NCBI GenBank assembly: GCA_004565275.1
Contig: SDOX01000002.1
Location: 1,000,884 to 1,064,883 of the forward strand
Origin: Nannochloropsis salina CCMP1776
Lineage: Eukaryota; Sar; Eustigmatophyceae; Eustigmatales; Monodopsidaceae
Direction: 5' to 3'
DNA length: 64,000 nucleotides
Position 1 is the first letter of the stretch; each line of letters starts with the position of its first letter. The notes beneath the pieces are model-generated. The model did not search any database, was not told where the DNA came from, and worked only from the letters and a program-made list of their open reading frames with translations. This document shows, one piece after another, positions 49,201-59,534 of the stretch. The position numbers and the translations under genes were made by a program.

Positions 49201-49432
49201 CCGGCAGTTGACAACCGAAGAGGTGCTGAGCAAGTTGGAGATGGTGCGTGTGAATCCGGATGGGTCTTTCACCAAAGTGGAGGCCGGTCAAGGTTTGCCT
49301 CCGCCCTGGGAGCCTCCCACGGCCTCAGCAGTCGTCGGGGGGGGGGGCTTTGAGACCTTGCCGAGCCCCGTGGGCGGGGGTGGGAGCGGAAGTACCAGCG
49401 CAAGCAACAGTCCGAGCGGGGGTGCCAAATGA
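46259..49432 (+). CDS. thiO: plastid glycine/D-amino acid oxidase ThiO with long C-terminal extension
   Basis: The 1057-aa single-exon frame starts with a signal peptide (ATAVVVVALSCVLSTTRAF) and Ala-Phe plastid motif. Residues about 77-440 form an FAD-dependent oxidase: dinucleotide fold VLVIGGGLAGLSTALELS, AAGGMLAPQAER, WWYPQDMQVDARRLFRAL, VANGAWMNRLLPVPVGPVKG, LIVGATVEAGQWDRG, and the C-terminal WAGLRPTTPDTLPVLG with FVAGGYWRNGVLLAP. This is ThiO, which oxidises glycine to the imine used for the thiazole ring of thiamin. After it come about 600 residues with no known domain: two copies of a 75-residue acidic module (HHDDPYADYAQLKAAG ... FNVPSAGMGQEWSAFEAAAE), each followed by a FMARxGYEY motif, then a Pro-rich linker and a helical segment. 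Fusion partner function unknown. Confidence 0.85.
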   Translation: MKRRLRGSSQDPPYALSRNASAATAVVVVALSCVLSTTRAFHIPSTWRPFSRSLHRSVARIRPHVSSLMAKRDAPGGGDVLVIGGGLAGLSTALELSQRGAKVVVVSRDEAESASMAAGGMLAPQAERLEAGPYLDLCLQSRDMYSEWAADLEQWSGGISTGFAAAGGFLAPAFTGDQVDSWVPPSGAGPAYRLDGPEIRGMEPALSPHVTGGWWYPQDMQVDARRLFRALREACLRAGVSVLEGSEWVVEALVFHPALPAVQAVKMSDGRRLSFAQVVVANGAWMNRLLPVPVGPVKGQMLSLRPKRGEPNPLTRVIFAENCYLIPKADGRLIVGATVEAGQWDRGVTAKGIHDLTQRALQICPALGSLELEETWAGLRPTTPDTLPVLGSTPWENLFVAGGYWRNGVLLAPRTGQLVADCVEGKVGAEDAALLSHFAWSRFLPSRVGEARQGSKKSAATVAATATVGYQRSAGSTSLSTPPRGATSPAADTSAGGPRPSSPTAPADTVTHHDDPYADYAQLKAAGNVEDTEAIIREARRVNREGLVGYGLGEDAVGRETASKFNVPSAGMGQEWSAFEAAAEQGVHDMGRFDVDYLKDDSHLNREALSIGPDAVHHDTRKDVGQGVEGEEGEESIETFMARHGYEYENPREARAREKEMRRQMTQMGMVPPPPTSETLGGKGNREAEGDAYEEYYSSEEREKVGWEVVRQMEKEEEKRYEHSLGRAQGTHHDDPYADYAQLKAAGNVEDTEAIIREARRVNREGLVGYGLGEDAVGRETASKFNVPSAGMGQEWSAFEAAAEQGIQDMGRYQDIGGGVSSPKGSGSTLEAEEEIGIEEFMARLGYEYADPRVAKSQGEVESRPVDDPTSSPTESSFQSLAAPSTSVGNASPRPQAIAPPAASPDASPSPFNTIQPLPPRADQPPPPWAHEIEALYDRVRANQAAARRRQGLPPLPGDADVMLPFKHPPGDQPLDPQGRPRQLTTEEVLSKLEMVRVNPDGSFTKVEAGQGLPPPWEPPTASAVVGGGGFETLPSPVGGGGSGSTSASNSPSGGAK
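47792..48015 (+). repeat. 224-bp direct repeat, copy 1
   Basis: Matches 48452-48675 base for base as read, 660 bp apart and in the same frame. Encodes the module beginning HHDDPYADYAQLKAAGNVED. Confidence 0.93.
48452..48675 (+). repeat. 224-bp direct repeat, copy 2
   Basis: Second copy of the repeat at 47792-48015. Identity ends sharply on both sides, although the flanking protein motif (FMAR, GYEY) continues as a diverged repeat. Confidence 0.93.
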
Positions 49433-50055
49433 CTCGCATTGGCCGAAAGCGTGCCAACTGTCGCCAAGCTTAAACCGTCGAGAGGTGGGCTGCAGGGAAG
49501 GGATACGTTCTCCCTGCGGATGGCAGGGGATCCGGCGAAGGAAGCGAAAGAGAAAGTAGATGAGGACCTGGTATCACGTTTGGCACGTTGGAGCACAGAG
49601 TGGGCAAGTCAGTTCTGGGGATGAAAGGAGGGATCGTGGGGGAGATAGGAGCAAGCGGGGGGGAAGGACGTTGCTGTGTATAGCGGCAGCAAGTTAGGAA
49701 CATCGCGCAGGTACAGTTACCATAGCGTTTCAAACATTAGCGACGGCGGCAGTGACTGTTGCCGAAATCATCAGCACCATGACAGCATGGGCCGTTATAC
49801 GAGGGAGGGACTGACGTTGGGCTCTGAGGACATGTAAGTTTGCGGCAGGTCCTTTGTCTCCCTTTGTGATGGATCGACTTCCCGCATTTAAAATCAAAGA
49901 ATAAATAGTACCGTCCCTGACAGAGCCGTATCATGTGGTCTTTACTATGTCTTCGATTTTCACACCATTTGGTCAAGTAAATATACGCTCCTGTTCTGTC
50001 CTCCAAAACCGCTCTCCCCGATCCGTCCCACCCCTGGCCTTTCTCTTTATTAACA
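49433..50055. other. ThiO downstream region with in-frame open frame, then convergent tail
   Basis: Directly after the ThiO TGA, the same frame stays open for 62 codons to a stop at 49622-49624. The rest is presumed 3' sequence of ThiO and of the converging phosphatase gene. No other gene is supported. Confidence 0.5.
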
Positions 50056-51136
50056 TCACAAAATCAAGTAAACGGCACGCAGCTCAGCATTTTCGAACCA
50101 GCGGGACATGGCTGGGTCCGCACACTCGAAGACCTCGGCGAACAGGGTGGAAAGGAAGGCGGAATGAGTGACGACCCCGATCCGATCTTCCGGACGCCCT
50201 CGAAGCCACGCCAAGAACTCCAATCCCCGTTCTGCCATCTCTGCAGGCGTCTCTCGGTGATGCTCAGTCCACCGTGTGTCTTCCTCTCCTATTTTCTCAA
50301 AATCTACATCCGGGTATTCGGCTTCAAGCACTCCTCGTCTTCGCCGTTTATCGCAGGCATTCTTCCCGATCCGCTCCCGCACGGTTTCAAGCGCGATCCA
50401 TGAGACCTCCTTTCTGTGATCGAACGCCAGAGCGGCTGTCATGAGAGCACGGCGCAGCGGGGAGATAACCACCAAGTCGATGGAAGACTGTATGGCTTCC
50501 ACGGATGGCTTGAGCGCCAGGCACTGCGATACTCCTAATTTCGTCAATTCAGGGTCGAGAAAGCTTGGATCTGCATAGGCTGCCCGGCCACGTACTTTAA
50601 ATGCCTCGTTGTGCAATGCTGTGCAGTTTGCGAGGAAAGCAAAGACAGGCAAGCAATGAGCCCGAACCGATTTATGAAAAGCATTTGCTTTAAAGAAAGT
50701 ATGTAAGTCAAATTAAAAATGCATGTTTGCTCGTGTGAAGAATACACAGATGAATGGATTTACCAGGAAGATGCACAAGAAAAGGAAGGCGTCCTTTGTT
50801 CAGACTTTGCACGGGTTCAAGTGGATGCTTACCTTCGGCGTGTCGAACAAAGTAAACCGTCTTGATTTGCATGCCTGCAGGAACATCTTCGGGGGCGTTG
50901 GAAACAGGAAAGGCCTTTACACGCGGATGATTGGTTAAAGAAAAACCGAGGTCTTTTTCTTGCTCCGGCGTCAACGCCCGGCCTTCATGCTCCCGTAGTT
51001 TCCTTCCCCCCTGTTGTAGCTTCAGCTCCTCCCGCCCTTGACCTTGCTCGTGCTCCTCCCGAGTCTTTCCGCCAGTCACTGTTGCGGTCATGGTTATCAA
51101 TAGTAAAGGAAGTACAGATGGTAGAATCAAATGCAA
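50056..51136 (-). CDS. histidine phosphatase (phosphoglycerate mutase-like), membrane-anchored
   Basis: Two visible exons, upper to 50833 and 50056-50618, join in phase (G|CA) and rebuild the catalytic motif as VYFVRHAEALHNEAF, the RHG motif with Ala for Gly. Further signature: DLVVISPLRRALMTAALAF (second Arg), LEAEYPDVDF, EMAERGLEFLAWL and IGVVTHSAFLSTLF with the second catalytic His. This is the plant/fungal phosphoglycerate-mutase-like clade of unknown substrate. Before it comes a hydrophobic helix (LHLILPSVLPLLLITMTATV) then a charged linker. No ATG precedes that helix: the frame is open to about 51238, or an acceptor at 51141-51142 joins an unseen first exon. The first internal ATG is 51091, inside the helix. 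The 5' end is therefore unresolved. Confidence 0.82.
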
Positions 51137-51140
51137 TCTC

Positions 51141-53441
51141 CTGTTGGTAGGTGAACGAGACAGCTTAGTTAATGGAGCTAGAAGGTCCTCCTCCTCGCTT
51201 GCACCTTCCCTCGAATCGCTGGTGGAGTGATCAGGCGGCTATGAGTTTGGAAGCTACGACAGGCGTTAAATAACCAAAAAACTCGGTATCTTCTCAAATA
51301 TTGAAAAACTTGGGATTTGTATACAAACAGAAATAGAGATGGATGGTATCACCGCAGTCCTCAACGCTAGCAGCGGACGGATCGGATCGGTCAGGACGCT
51401 GGATAGTCTAATTATGGCTTTCCGGCATTAATACAGGCCTTCACAGAGGCAGTGAAGGCTTCACTCCCTGTCATCATACTCACAATTCTGAATAGTGAGA
51501 GACTAGCCTGAGTCAAAACCGCGACTTTGGAATTAGCTTTCGCGGTTGCTCGCACAGCTTGCAAAACAAGCTCTTCCTCGAACGCAGCAAAATTTGACTT
51601 GAAAGCATTGAGAGAAAATGCTTCCTACAGAACCAAATAAGACACCCAAGCAATCCTTCACTATGACACAAATATACATGGTGTATGATCACACATTTCT
51701 GTTCATCGAGCTCTTTTAGGACCGAAAACCCTTCCAGCAAACCGTTCTTTTTGTAAAGGACTCATTTTCCTTCCATCCCGTTTGTTTTAAGACAGCGGAA
51801 ACTCCTGGAGGCATTGCCGGCAAAAATAAAACTGCCCGATGGTGCTGCTACGGGCCTATTCTAGACATGATATATACTGGCTCATTCCCCAGTTGACGAT
51901 GCCGCTTGTCCTTTTGCAGCAAGTCGTCTTCTCACCAGGAGGTGGAGACACATTCGTGCGCAGCATTGCGACACACGAGGTCACATGGGTGTTTTTTTAT
52001 TCACTAGGTAGAGGAATTTTTTTAAAAATACATATCTCCTCACATATAATAGTAACAACTTGATTTCAAAGAAGAAAAAAAAGGAGGAATTTGTGTTCCG
52101 GTGGCTCAAAATGGCTTGTCACCCCTTTCATTTCATGCCTCAAGCATTTTTCATCAACACATCATCAGACATCATGCTGCGCCCCAGAGAGTGATGAGGA
52201 ATTTCAAAAATCGTGCAAAGGCCCCACTCAGGTTTGACACCTTTCTTCAAAATACCCCCTTTGCTCTCGGAGAATGCAGGGCGGACCGAAGATTCGAGTA
52301 ATCGGGTCGGGCGGGGATAAAATGAGAATTACGGGCTCCTGACGGCCTCGAGAGAGAGACGCGAGAGAATATCTAACAAAAGGATCGGCATCCCGGACCT
52401 GCCTAGGTCGGACGTGTCACGCAACTCATCACATTAAACTCCAGCGGTATCACGACACGGAATTAAGCGGCCCCCGTGAAAAAGTGCCTGTTAAGTGGGG
52501 TACTCATGGGCGCCTCACGCCCGGTTCAGGACTGCCGGTTGGCGAGCACAGAACTCGTAGGACAGGTATAGAAGACGCACGCGCTAGCACTTCGTCAGCT
52601 TGCTGTTGACACATGTGACAAACACTTTGATTGTTCGCGATATGCAGGGTCGGGTGTTTGACGCACAATAACATGTGTTATGTCCGCTTGGCTCGTGGGT
52701 TTTGCCAAGATTCTGCCCGTCTTTTTAGTCGCGGCTGGCATCGCCCAGGAGTCCCCAGTGTGCCATCTGCTCTGTCCGGAAAGCTGTGGGCGAGGGGGAC
52801 AGAATTGAGCTTGCGCCCTTACCTTTGCACTTGACACCTTCAAAGTGGACTGTCCATGCACGTCGCGTGCAACCATTGCTGGAACCTTGCCTGCCTTGCC
52901 TCTTGAGGTCACTTGTCACCGTGTGTTTTCTTGAAGTGCGCAGCCACGTCGCGGCGAAAGATACAGGGTGCCCGTGTCCTCTTGCCTTTCTCTTGGCTCT
53001 CCTTTGTTTCCTCATGAACCTTCGTTTCCGCGCGTCGGATCTTTTAAGACTTGCATGTATCTGTCGTATTTTTCCAAATTAAATGTGTACTGCGGCCACG
53101 AGACTCTGAGGGGCAGTGGTTCATCGCGCTATATTTTGAAAGGCAGAAAGCTGTTGCCTGAGTCTGGCCCCCAAGGATTTGAAGAACTTGTAACATAGAC
53201 CATCAAAACCTGAAAACTTGCACCCTCATGACTCACCCCCACTCCCATATATACCTCCAACCGAAGGGTAGTGGCCGTAGTGATACTGCAACGCCAGTTC
53301 TGTCGAATCGGTCTATAATCTCAGCGTGTCAAGTCACAAACTTGAGATCTTTCGAGAAGCAGCATCAGTATTTTTCGAGGGGCACCACGGACAGGCGGCC
53401 CAATTATTAACATCTCAGACAACACGCACGACGTTTGATCT
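51141..53441. other. 2.3-kb gene-poor interval
   Basis: No convincing coding frame. Its left end should carry the first exon or promoter of the phosphatase. An A/T-rich patch lies at 52010-52095, and 52300-52520 is GC-richer without open frame. I looked for tRNA, 5S and spliceosomal snRNA signatures and saw none. Confidence 0.45.
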
Positions 53442-54593
53442 ATGGCAGAGTGTGTTCAACACATTGACGCAGACATTTCCCCCCATGCAGCTTCAGACGC
53501 CCTCCTGCGGGAACTCGAAGAAGCCGGTGGCGATGGCCTCGGCGGCCCTGGGACACCCACGCTTTTTACTTCCTCATCTCCATCGCACGTTGCCGCACCT
53601 GGGCTGATTCAATCAAAGTGCTGCTCTGCAGCGGCCGAGAATCCTGCGGCAGACGTGGTCTTGGGCCCGTATGCCGTCCAGGAAACCTGTGTCATCCTCG
53701 ACTGGGACGATACGCTATTTCCTTCCTCCTTCGTGGACAGGAAAAAACTCATCCATTCCCGAGGGCTAGACGAGTTGCCTTCAGAGCTACAGCGGGGTTT
53801 TGCGGAACTGGAAAAGGCCGCCACAGGCTTGATTACAGCGGCGACAAAATATGGCACTGTATTGATCATCACGAATGCGCAGACAGGGTGGGTGGAGCTA
53901 TGTGTGTCAAAATTTATGCCTGGTCTTATGGTTGTGCTAGGATCCTCTGTCCGCGTCGTCTCAGCCCGTTCCAACTACGAACGGTACTTTCCTGGCGATC
54001 CGTTGTGTTGGAAATCCGCTGCTTTCGCCCACGAACTCACGCAGCTTCAGAATTCTCAGGGACATCCACTGAAGAACCTGTTGTCCTTTGGGGACTCCAT
54101 GGAAGAGCGCACAGCGGTGCAGATCGCCGCGGGTCATCTCCAAGGTGCGCGTGCCAAATCGGTCAAGTTTTTAGATGCTCCCAGCCCTCGGGAGTTGCAT
54201 CAACAGATCGAGGTGGTCACGGACTGCCTGGAGTGGATCTGGCGGCACAATGGGGCCCTGGACGTGGTGTTGACGCTGGAACAGGAACGTCATGACCCCT
54301 CGCAGAAGCCAACGGGCGGGACGAACAAGACTGGAGAGCATACATCCGGACAACCGCAACTGCAGCCGCCACAGTCTCGGAAAGCGACCACCTTGTCTCC
54401 TATTTCGGTCCCGGCTTCTATGGAGGGGGATTTGAATACACCTGGGTCAGGTGTGCACTGCGACGACAAGTTTAAACCCGGGGCGGCACCGCTTGTGGTG
54501 ACACCGTCGGGTGTGGACGAGATTGGGGAGCTTGAGCTCGCGGATGCCATGCATGTTGTCACGGACGAAGAGGAAAGCGAGGACGAAAATTAA
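53442..54593 (+). CDS. HAD-superfamily protein, putative phosphatase
   Basis: The 383-aa single-exon product has a HAD core from about residue 80: motif I ILDWDDTLFPSSF (nucleophile Asp and Asp at +2), motif II VLIITNAQTGWVE, the Lys region NYERYFPGDPLCWKSAAF and motif IV LLSFGDSMEERTAVQ. This arrangement (WDDT with a short cap, GDSxxE) is common in protist proteins annotated only as HAD-like; substrates are unknown. Residues 1-75 are Ala/Ser/Pro-rich and residues 285-383 are disordered and acidic (ending DEEESEDEN), so no organelle signal is evident. The ATG at 53442 is the first in frame. Confidence 0.8.
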   Translation: MAECVQHIDADISPHAASDALLRELEEAGGDGLGGPGTPTLFTSSSPSHVAAPGLIQSKCCSAAAENPAADVVLGPYAVQETCVILDWDDTLFPSSFVDRKKLIHSRGLDELPSELQRGFAELEKAATGLITAATKYGTVLIITNAQTGWVELCVSKFMPGLMVVLGSSVRVVSARSNYERYFPGDPLCWKSAAFAHELTQLQNSQGHPLKNLLSFGDSMEERTAVQIAAGHLQGARAKSVKFLDAPSPRELHQQIEVVTDCLEWIWRHNGALDVVLTLEQERHDPSQKPTGGTNKTGEHTSGQPQLQPPQSRKATTLSPISVPASMEGDLNTPGSGVHCDDKFKPGAAPLVVTPSGVDEIGELELADAMHVVTDEEESEDEN

Positions 54594-56501
54594 AGGAGGG
54601 ACAGACGAGCACATCGCGCGCGAATGTTATGATTGTTGGCTACAAGGACAGATATGGCCGTCGAAGCCAGGTGTTTTGGCGTGACAAAGCTTGCCGCTGC
54701 CACATTTTGTATATATGTCGGCAAGTCGTTAATGAAACCACCGTTTATGTTGTTACTAATGTGCGGGCGGAAGAGTGATCTAAGTCCGCACGAGAGAAAG
54801 AGACCAAAAATATGAACAGAAAGAGTGAAAAGGAACACTCGGAGTCAGAGTTAGAAAGCTGAAGGCAGATATACATACCCGAAAACAGAGAGTGGAAGAG
54901 TAGGGGTTGGCAACCTGCTGGCGATGGTATCGTCGGTAGCTTTAAAAATGATGATACACGGTTAAAGGCGAGGCACAGGCCTCCAAGCTCGTACGGCCAC
55001 ATAGAAGTATCCGATGTCCGGGCCTTGAACGCAGATTCAGGCCTGGGTGTTGGTACAGTAGTGGCAAAGATCAGACAAGGACAAAGAGAAGATGTATTCT
55101 GTAAACATAAGGAGCAGAGTATGAGGCACGAGGACGAGCTGGCGCTATATCAAGCGACACAGGATGCGTAGTAAAACCACAGCAGGGGGACCCGATTGAC
55201 ATCTCATGAGGGGTCGGGACATAACTATTGTATTTATTATTAAACTGGCTTGGATCATTGTGGACGTACAGCGGGCAGGCGAGTGACGGCATTATGACAT
55301 GACGCATCCACTTATTGCCTTACGGAGGTAGCGGTGGCATACGGAACTAATTGGAAGGGTTATCGGAGGGTATTCATCCTCGTGGGGATACCATGTCCAT
55401 ATGCTGCTTGCCGTGTCCTTTGTAGACATTTTTATCGTTGACTTGAGTATATATCTGCAAGTGAGGCGAAATGAAAACCGTGGTGACCGCGGTGGGGAGA
55501 TGCCGTGCAAGAATGTAGACAGGAATGTGTGAAGATCAATGACCGTTTGCCAGACATGAAATGCGTCTGGAGACCAGAGATATCTTACTGTGATGTCTAC
55601 AATACTTGCATGCAATGTCTCTCCACTGAAATGCTGGAGAAGATCGTTCGAGGGCATAGTAGACAAGTATTCGGAGCCGAATAGTGTGGTTGATCAGTGG
55701 GGATGGATGCTATCTAGGAAGGTATCTTGCCTGAATGTCCACGATATTGGTGTGTAATGTTTGGGACTGAATTGTGTGCTTAATTAAGGAACCAATCGTT
55801 TGTTCACGCATTTGTTCTAGCTGTGAGCTTCCTTTACGACAGCGTCCAAGTGAAAGATTGTGGTCAGATTTGGTTGGGATGTAAGGGGTACAAGAGTTCG
55901 ACATACCGTAGAATTTCCACTTGGGGACGCGCGAAGATGTCGTGCGCGCTGGTTTGGATCAAATCCTATACACATACCAAAGCTGACAAGCTGTATCGGG
56001 ATGCTTTTCTGGTAAGGGATTACAGCCACAGATTGGCATTACCCGAACAGATCTATAAAAATGTATCATAACAAAAATGCTGAGAACGAACCGTATTAGT
56101 CGGCAAGGACGCTACAAGCACCTTTCAACTCTATCCTGCTTGCACGTGGATCTCTGATGTTTGTTTCCCGAATGGTACGGGATGGCAGAGGCCTGCCTTA
56201 ATGAGTTTGATTTGTCGTTCAGGGGCAATATGTAAGCGTTTTTTAAGCTTCAGGTACAAGCATGATATTCACATACAAAAACGCGCAAATGTAAGCGAAA
56301 TCGTTTGTATCGTAGGCAGTACGTATACCTCCCATTGTAACCCCCACTGGCGGCAAGTTGAACCGAGGCGACCCGTCGTGCGAGGATCCCGGGGGCTTTG
56401 GGAGACATAAGTAGAAAAAAAGGTCCATGCAAATCCCGCTCTCCGTGCCAAGTGAATGCCTCAACTGTTATTCATGTTGGTAACAACTTTATGTCACAGC
56501 G
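54594..56501. other. 1.9-kb gene-poor interval with a diverged repeat pair
   Basis: No coding frame is supported. Two segments, about 55570-55625 and 55718-55775, are alignable with many mismatches (for example ATCTTACTG/ATCTTGCCTG and TGAATGTC/TGATGTC), suggesting an old local duplication. The promoter of the DNAJC28-like gene should be at the right end. Confidence 0.4.
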
Positions 56502-57807
56502 ATGCGGATACGCATTTGCCCACAGGGTGAACAAAACCTCGTGGCGAGGTATATAACTGCCCGCCACCTCACGGATGCAGCAACACATCAGCCAGCCGCC
56601 CTACCCTCAACGCAGGAGAAGAAAGGACGCAACGGCGACCAAAACTCTTCTCAAAGGAAAAGGTCGAGACTGACTCATGCATCTGGCGTGTCTGGGCGAC
56701 AATTTCTGACGCACCCAGGAGTGCCAGCCGGGACAATGTTTGCCAGGGAGGAGATGGCGATGAAGAAGCGGATGATGGAGACAAAGGAAGGCGTACAAAA
56801 ACATTTGGCCAAGCGTCTAGGCTCTGCTGATGACGTGCTTGAAGAGCAAGGAGAGGACGCCCAAAATCGCATCGAACGGGGTCGAAGGACCGGGGTAGCT
56901 TCCCTGGTCGAGGAGCGAATCCAATTAAGCATGATTCGTGGAGAATTTGCCAACCTGAAACGCAGGGGGAAATTGGAAAGAGAGCGCACCCCAGGCCTCG
57001 ACCGTACGACAGACATATTCATGGACGTGCTGAAGCGGAACGGGGTCTTGCCCGAGTGGATCCAACGTCAGAAGCGGGTGCAGAGCATGACCCGATTGCT
57101 CCAGCGTCGGCTTCACGTGGAGTATGCCCGCGCCTGCATGGACGCGAACCCAGAGCTGGAATCAGCCGCGAGAGATGTTCCCTTCGTCCGTACCCCGACG
57201 TACGAGGCCTTTTCGGCACGAGTCCGTGGTGTACGCTCTATTGCCGAGGACTGTGCGGTGATCAACAGCGAGATCCTGACATACAACCTGCAAGGTAATT
57301 CGTGGCATGTCTCGCGTGCATGTTAGCCTATTCAAAAACAGCCCACGTCTTTGTCTGTGAAGGTTTTGGAAAGATGTAGTAGTATTGTATTGGCATTGTC
57401 TGCGAGGTCTTCACCCCCTTGGATCCCTTGTTTTTACCCTGACAGTCCCTGCCCTCCATTTGCAACGGCTCAAGCTCGACTTACAGCCGTTGATCGCGGA
57501 GGCCGCGCTACAAAGGCCGAGCAGCTACCAAGAGGCACGGCAACTGTACCGGTGCGCGGATCGAGAGGGACTCCTGGGTGTGACGGCTTTGATGGAGCAT
57601 CGACTTGACTATTTTTCGGACGATGGTTCCATGTATCAAGGGGGGGGAGGGTCGAATATCACGACGTACTGGCAAGACCAAAATGGGTTGGGGAGAGGAA
57701 AGAGCGGGAGAAAGAGGCGAGATGAGGCCAGCCAGCACATCTCGGACCTGATGATGATCCCTATTGACTCCTTGTCCAGAGCGCTCGCCCGACTGTTTTC
57801 AATATGA
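56502..57807 (+). CDS. DNAJC28-like DUF1992 protein
   Basis: Exons 56502-57294 and 57446-57807 join in phase (G|TC) to 384 aa. The DUF1992 signature is read at about residues 135-190: LVEERIQLSMIRGEFANLKR, RGKLERERTPGLD and DVLKRNGVLPEWIQRQKRVQ, as in DNAJC28 and bacterial YhdN-type proteins. No J-domain is present. The junction gives ILTYNLQVPALHLQRLKLDL, which continues the family helix. The first 60 residues are basic and Gln/Ser-rich (ARYITARHLTDAATHQ), compatible with a mitochondrial presequence, but ATG 56502 may not be the true start. Function in relatives is poorly known (Golgi/COG-associated in animals). Confidence 0.8.
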
Positions 57808-58163
57808 CCGGCACGCCTTTAATCTGTATCGTACACCAGGAAAAAAGACTTGCGCAGGACCGGAGCAAGACCAGTTATTTCTTTGACAACTGGCCTCCTA
57901 CCATTACCATCATCTAACCCCCCCTTTTGTTTTTCCGTAGCCCACCGCCATTTGGATTATGATTTTGCTTCGATGCCTGCCCTCGCGGCCCCATCTTCTC
58001 TGTCCCACACCGGCCCCCGACCACACCCAGAACCGTCACAGGCACTCCGATCCAAGATCCCGTGGCTTCTGATAGGTTCATGTCCCGTTTCCATCGTCAC
58101 ATACGCAGGGGATGTTGACCAATCAGGATCTTCCGCTGGCCACCCGCTCGTGTCAAGCCAGTC
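57808..58163. other. intergenic between convergent DNAJC28-like and IFRD genes
   Basis: A 356-bp spacer of presumed 3' sequence. The plus-strand frame across 57850-58446 is an artefact of IFRD antisense. Confidence 0.45.
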
Positions 58164-59534
58164 TCACGCGTCCTCCCCTTCCTCGGTGAAGTGGTGCTTG
58201 GCCTTCTCCCGGGACCGACGATTTCTGGACCGTGTGGTGGTCCGCCACCGACCCAGCTCACTGTTCTTAGCCACCACGCTCCGTTCCACGGGCACGTCGA
58301 AGGCCGTGGGGTCGAGGTCAAAAATGTCGTGGATGACGGTATTTTGGGCCAAGGCCGTTAAGAAGCCCCCCTGCAGGCAGTCCCGGAGGGCCTCCACTTG
58401 CTTCATCTTCACCCACGAAGTCAAACGAAAACTCCGAGTACGGTAGCTAATCACTTCCTCAGGATGTTGGCCGTCGACCACTGCCGAGCAGATCTCGCGA
58501 AAAGAGGCACGTTGGGCCTTTTTGTCCTTCCGACTCATGCGCTTGCTCCCTTCCCGCGCCATGTCCTGGAGCCGGTCCACAATGCTGTCCACCACCTCCT
58601 CTTCGTCCGCCGAGACGTCGTGCACGGCCAGCCCTTCCTGCCGCCAGTGTTCGCGAAGCAAGGCAATCGCCTCGCCCGCGGCAACCCGCAGGTCCGCCGA
58701 GGACGCATCCAAGAGAGGGAGGAAGTTTTCCAGTAGGAGGGCTCTAGATTCGTGGGTATTGTAGCCTCTCGGCGCCACCGTAAAAAGCAAGGACCAGGCA
58801 TCTACACCCGCCGCTTTTAGCTCCTCCGACGCCCGCCCTCCCTCGCTCTCCCCGGTGAAGAGGGCTTCAAAGAAGGCCAAGTGCGCCAGTGTCCTTTCCT
58901 CCTCCGTGTTGCATATGAACGACCCCAGGGCCAGGGTGCGGGTGGCTTCGATCCGCGTCCTTTCCGACTGACCGCGTGTTATCACAAATTCCAAAGGAGC
59001 TCTGACAAGATTGAATATTTCGTCCTCCTCGGGCCCTATTAAGAGCATCATCATGCCCAAGGCCTCTGCACACAACACCCCCTCCGTTTCTCGGGAACGC
59101 CGGAGCAGTCCCACTAGGCTCGAGAATACCGACTCACGGTTGGCAATGGCCTGGTCCACGAATGTGTACGATCGAAGGCCCGCTATAAGCTCCCGCAAAC
59201 AATCCTCCCGAGCCGTCGTCCTCTTCTCATTCAGCTTTTCAAGCAAGTCAGCAAAATCACCGTTGTTCCTACTTGACGCAGCTGCACCAGCTCCTGGCGC
59301 CGTTGTTTCTTCGACACCAGCTAGTGTGGAAGCCTCGAAGGTTTCTTGTGAAAGGAAGGACATGTCTGAAGCCACGCTTTCCCTTTCATCATCGCTCGTC
59401 AGTCCACCTCCCTTGCCGGCACGTCTTTGGGCCGCCGCCAGTGCACGCGCACCTGCAGATTCGCAAAGTATGAAAGTTGTCACTAATTGGAGGACATCAA
59501 CCCTTCAAACTTCCTACTTACTCTTCTTGCCCAT
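58164..59534 (-). CDS. IFRD: interferon-related developmental regulator family protein
   Basis: Exons 59522-59534 (13 nt, MGKK plus one base) and 58164-59452 join in phase to 433 aa beginning MGKKSARALAAAQRRAGK. The body is the IFRD helical-repeat domain: FADLLEKLNEKRTTAREDCL, LGMMMLLIGPEEDEIFNLV, RIEATRTLALGSFICN, DAWSLLFTVAP and LLLENFLPLLDASSADLRVA. The conserved C-terminal IFRD block follows (KDKKAQRASFREICSAVVDG, RSFRLTSWVKMKQVEALRD), then a basic tail (RWRTTTRSRNRRSREKAKHH). Animal IFRD1 acts in transcription and in ribosome recycling/translation control on 80S ribosomes. The tiny first exon is supported by a consensus donor (GTAAGT), acceptor and phase. Confidence 0.9.

Noticed and set aside
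51513-51740. 75-codon minus-strand frame in the gene-poor interval
   Set aside because: AT-rich, no domain, length expected by chance.
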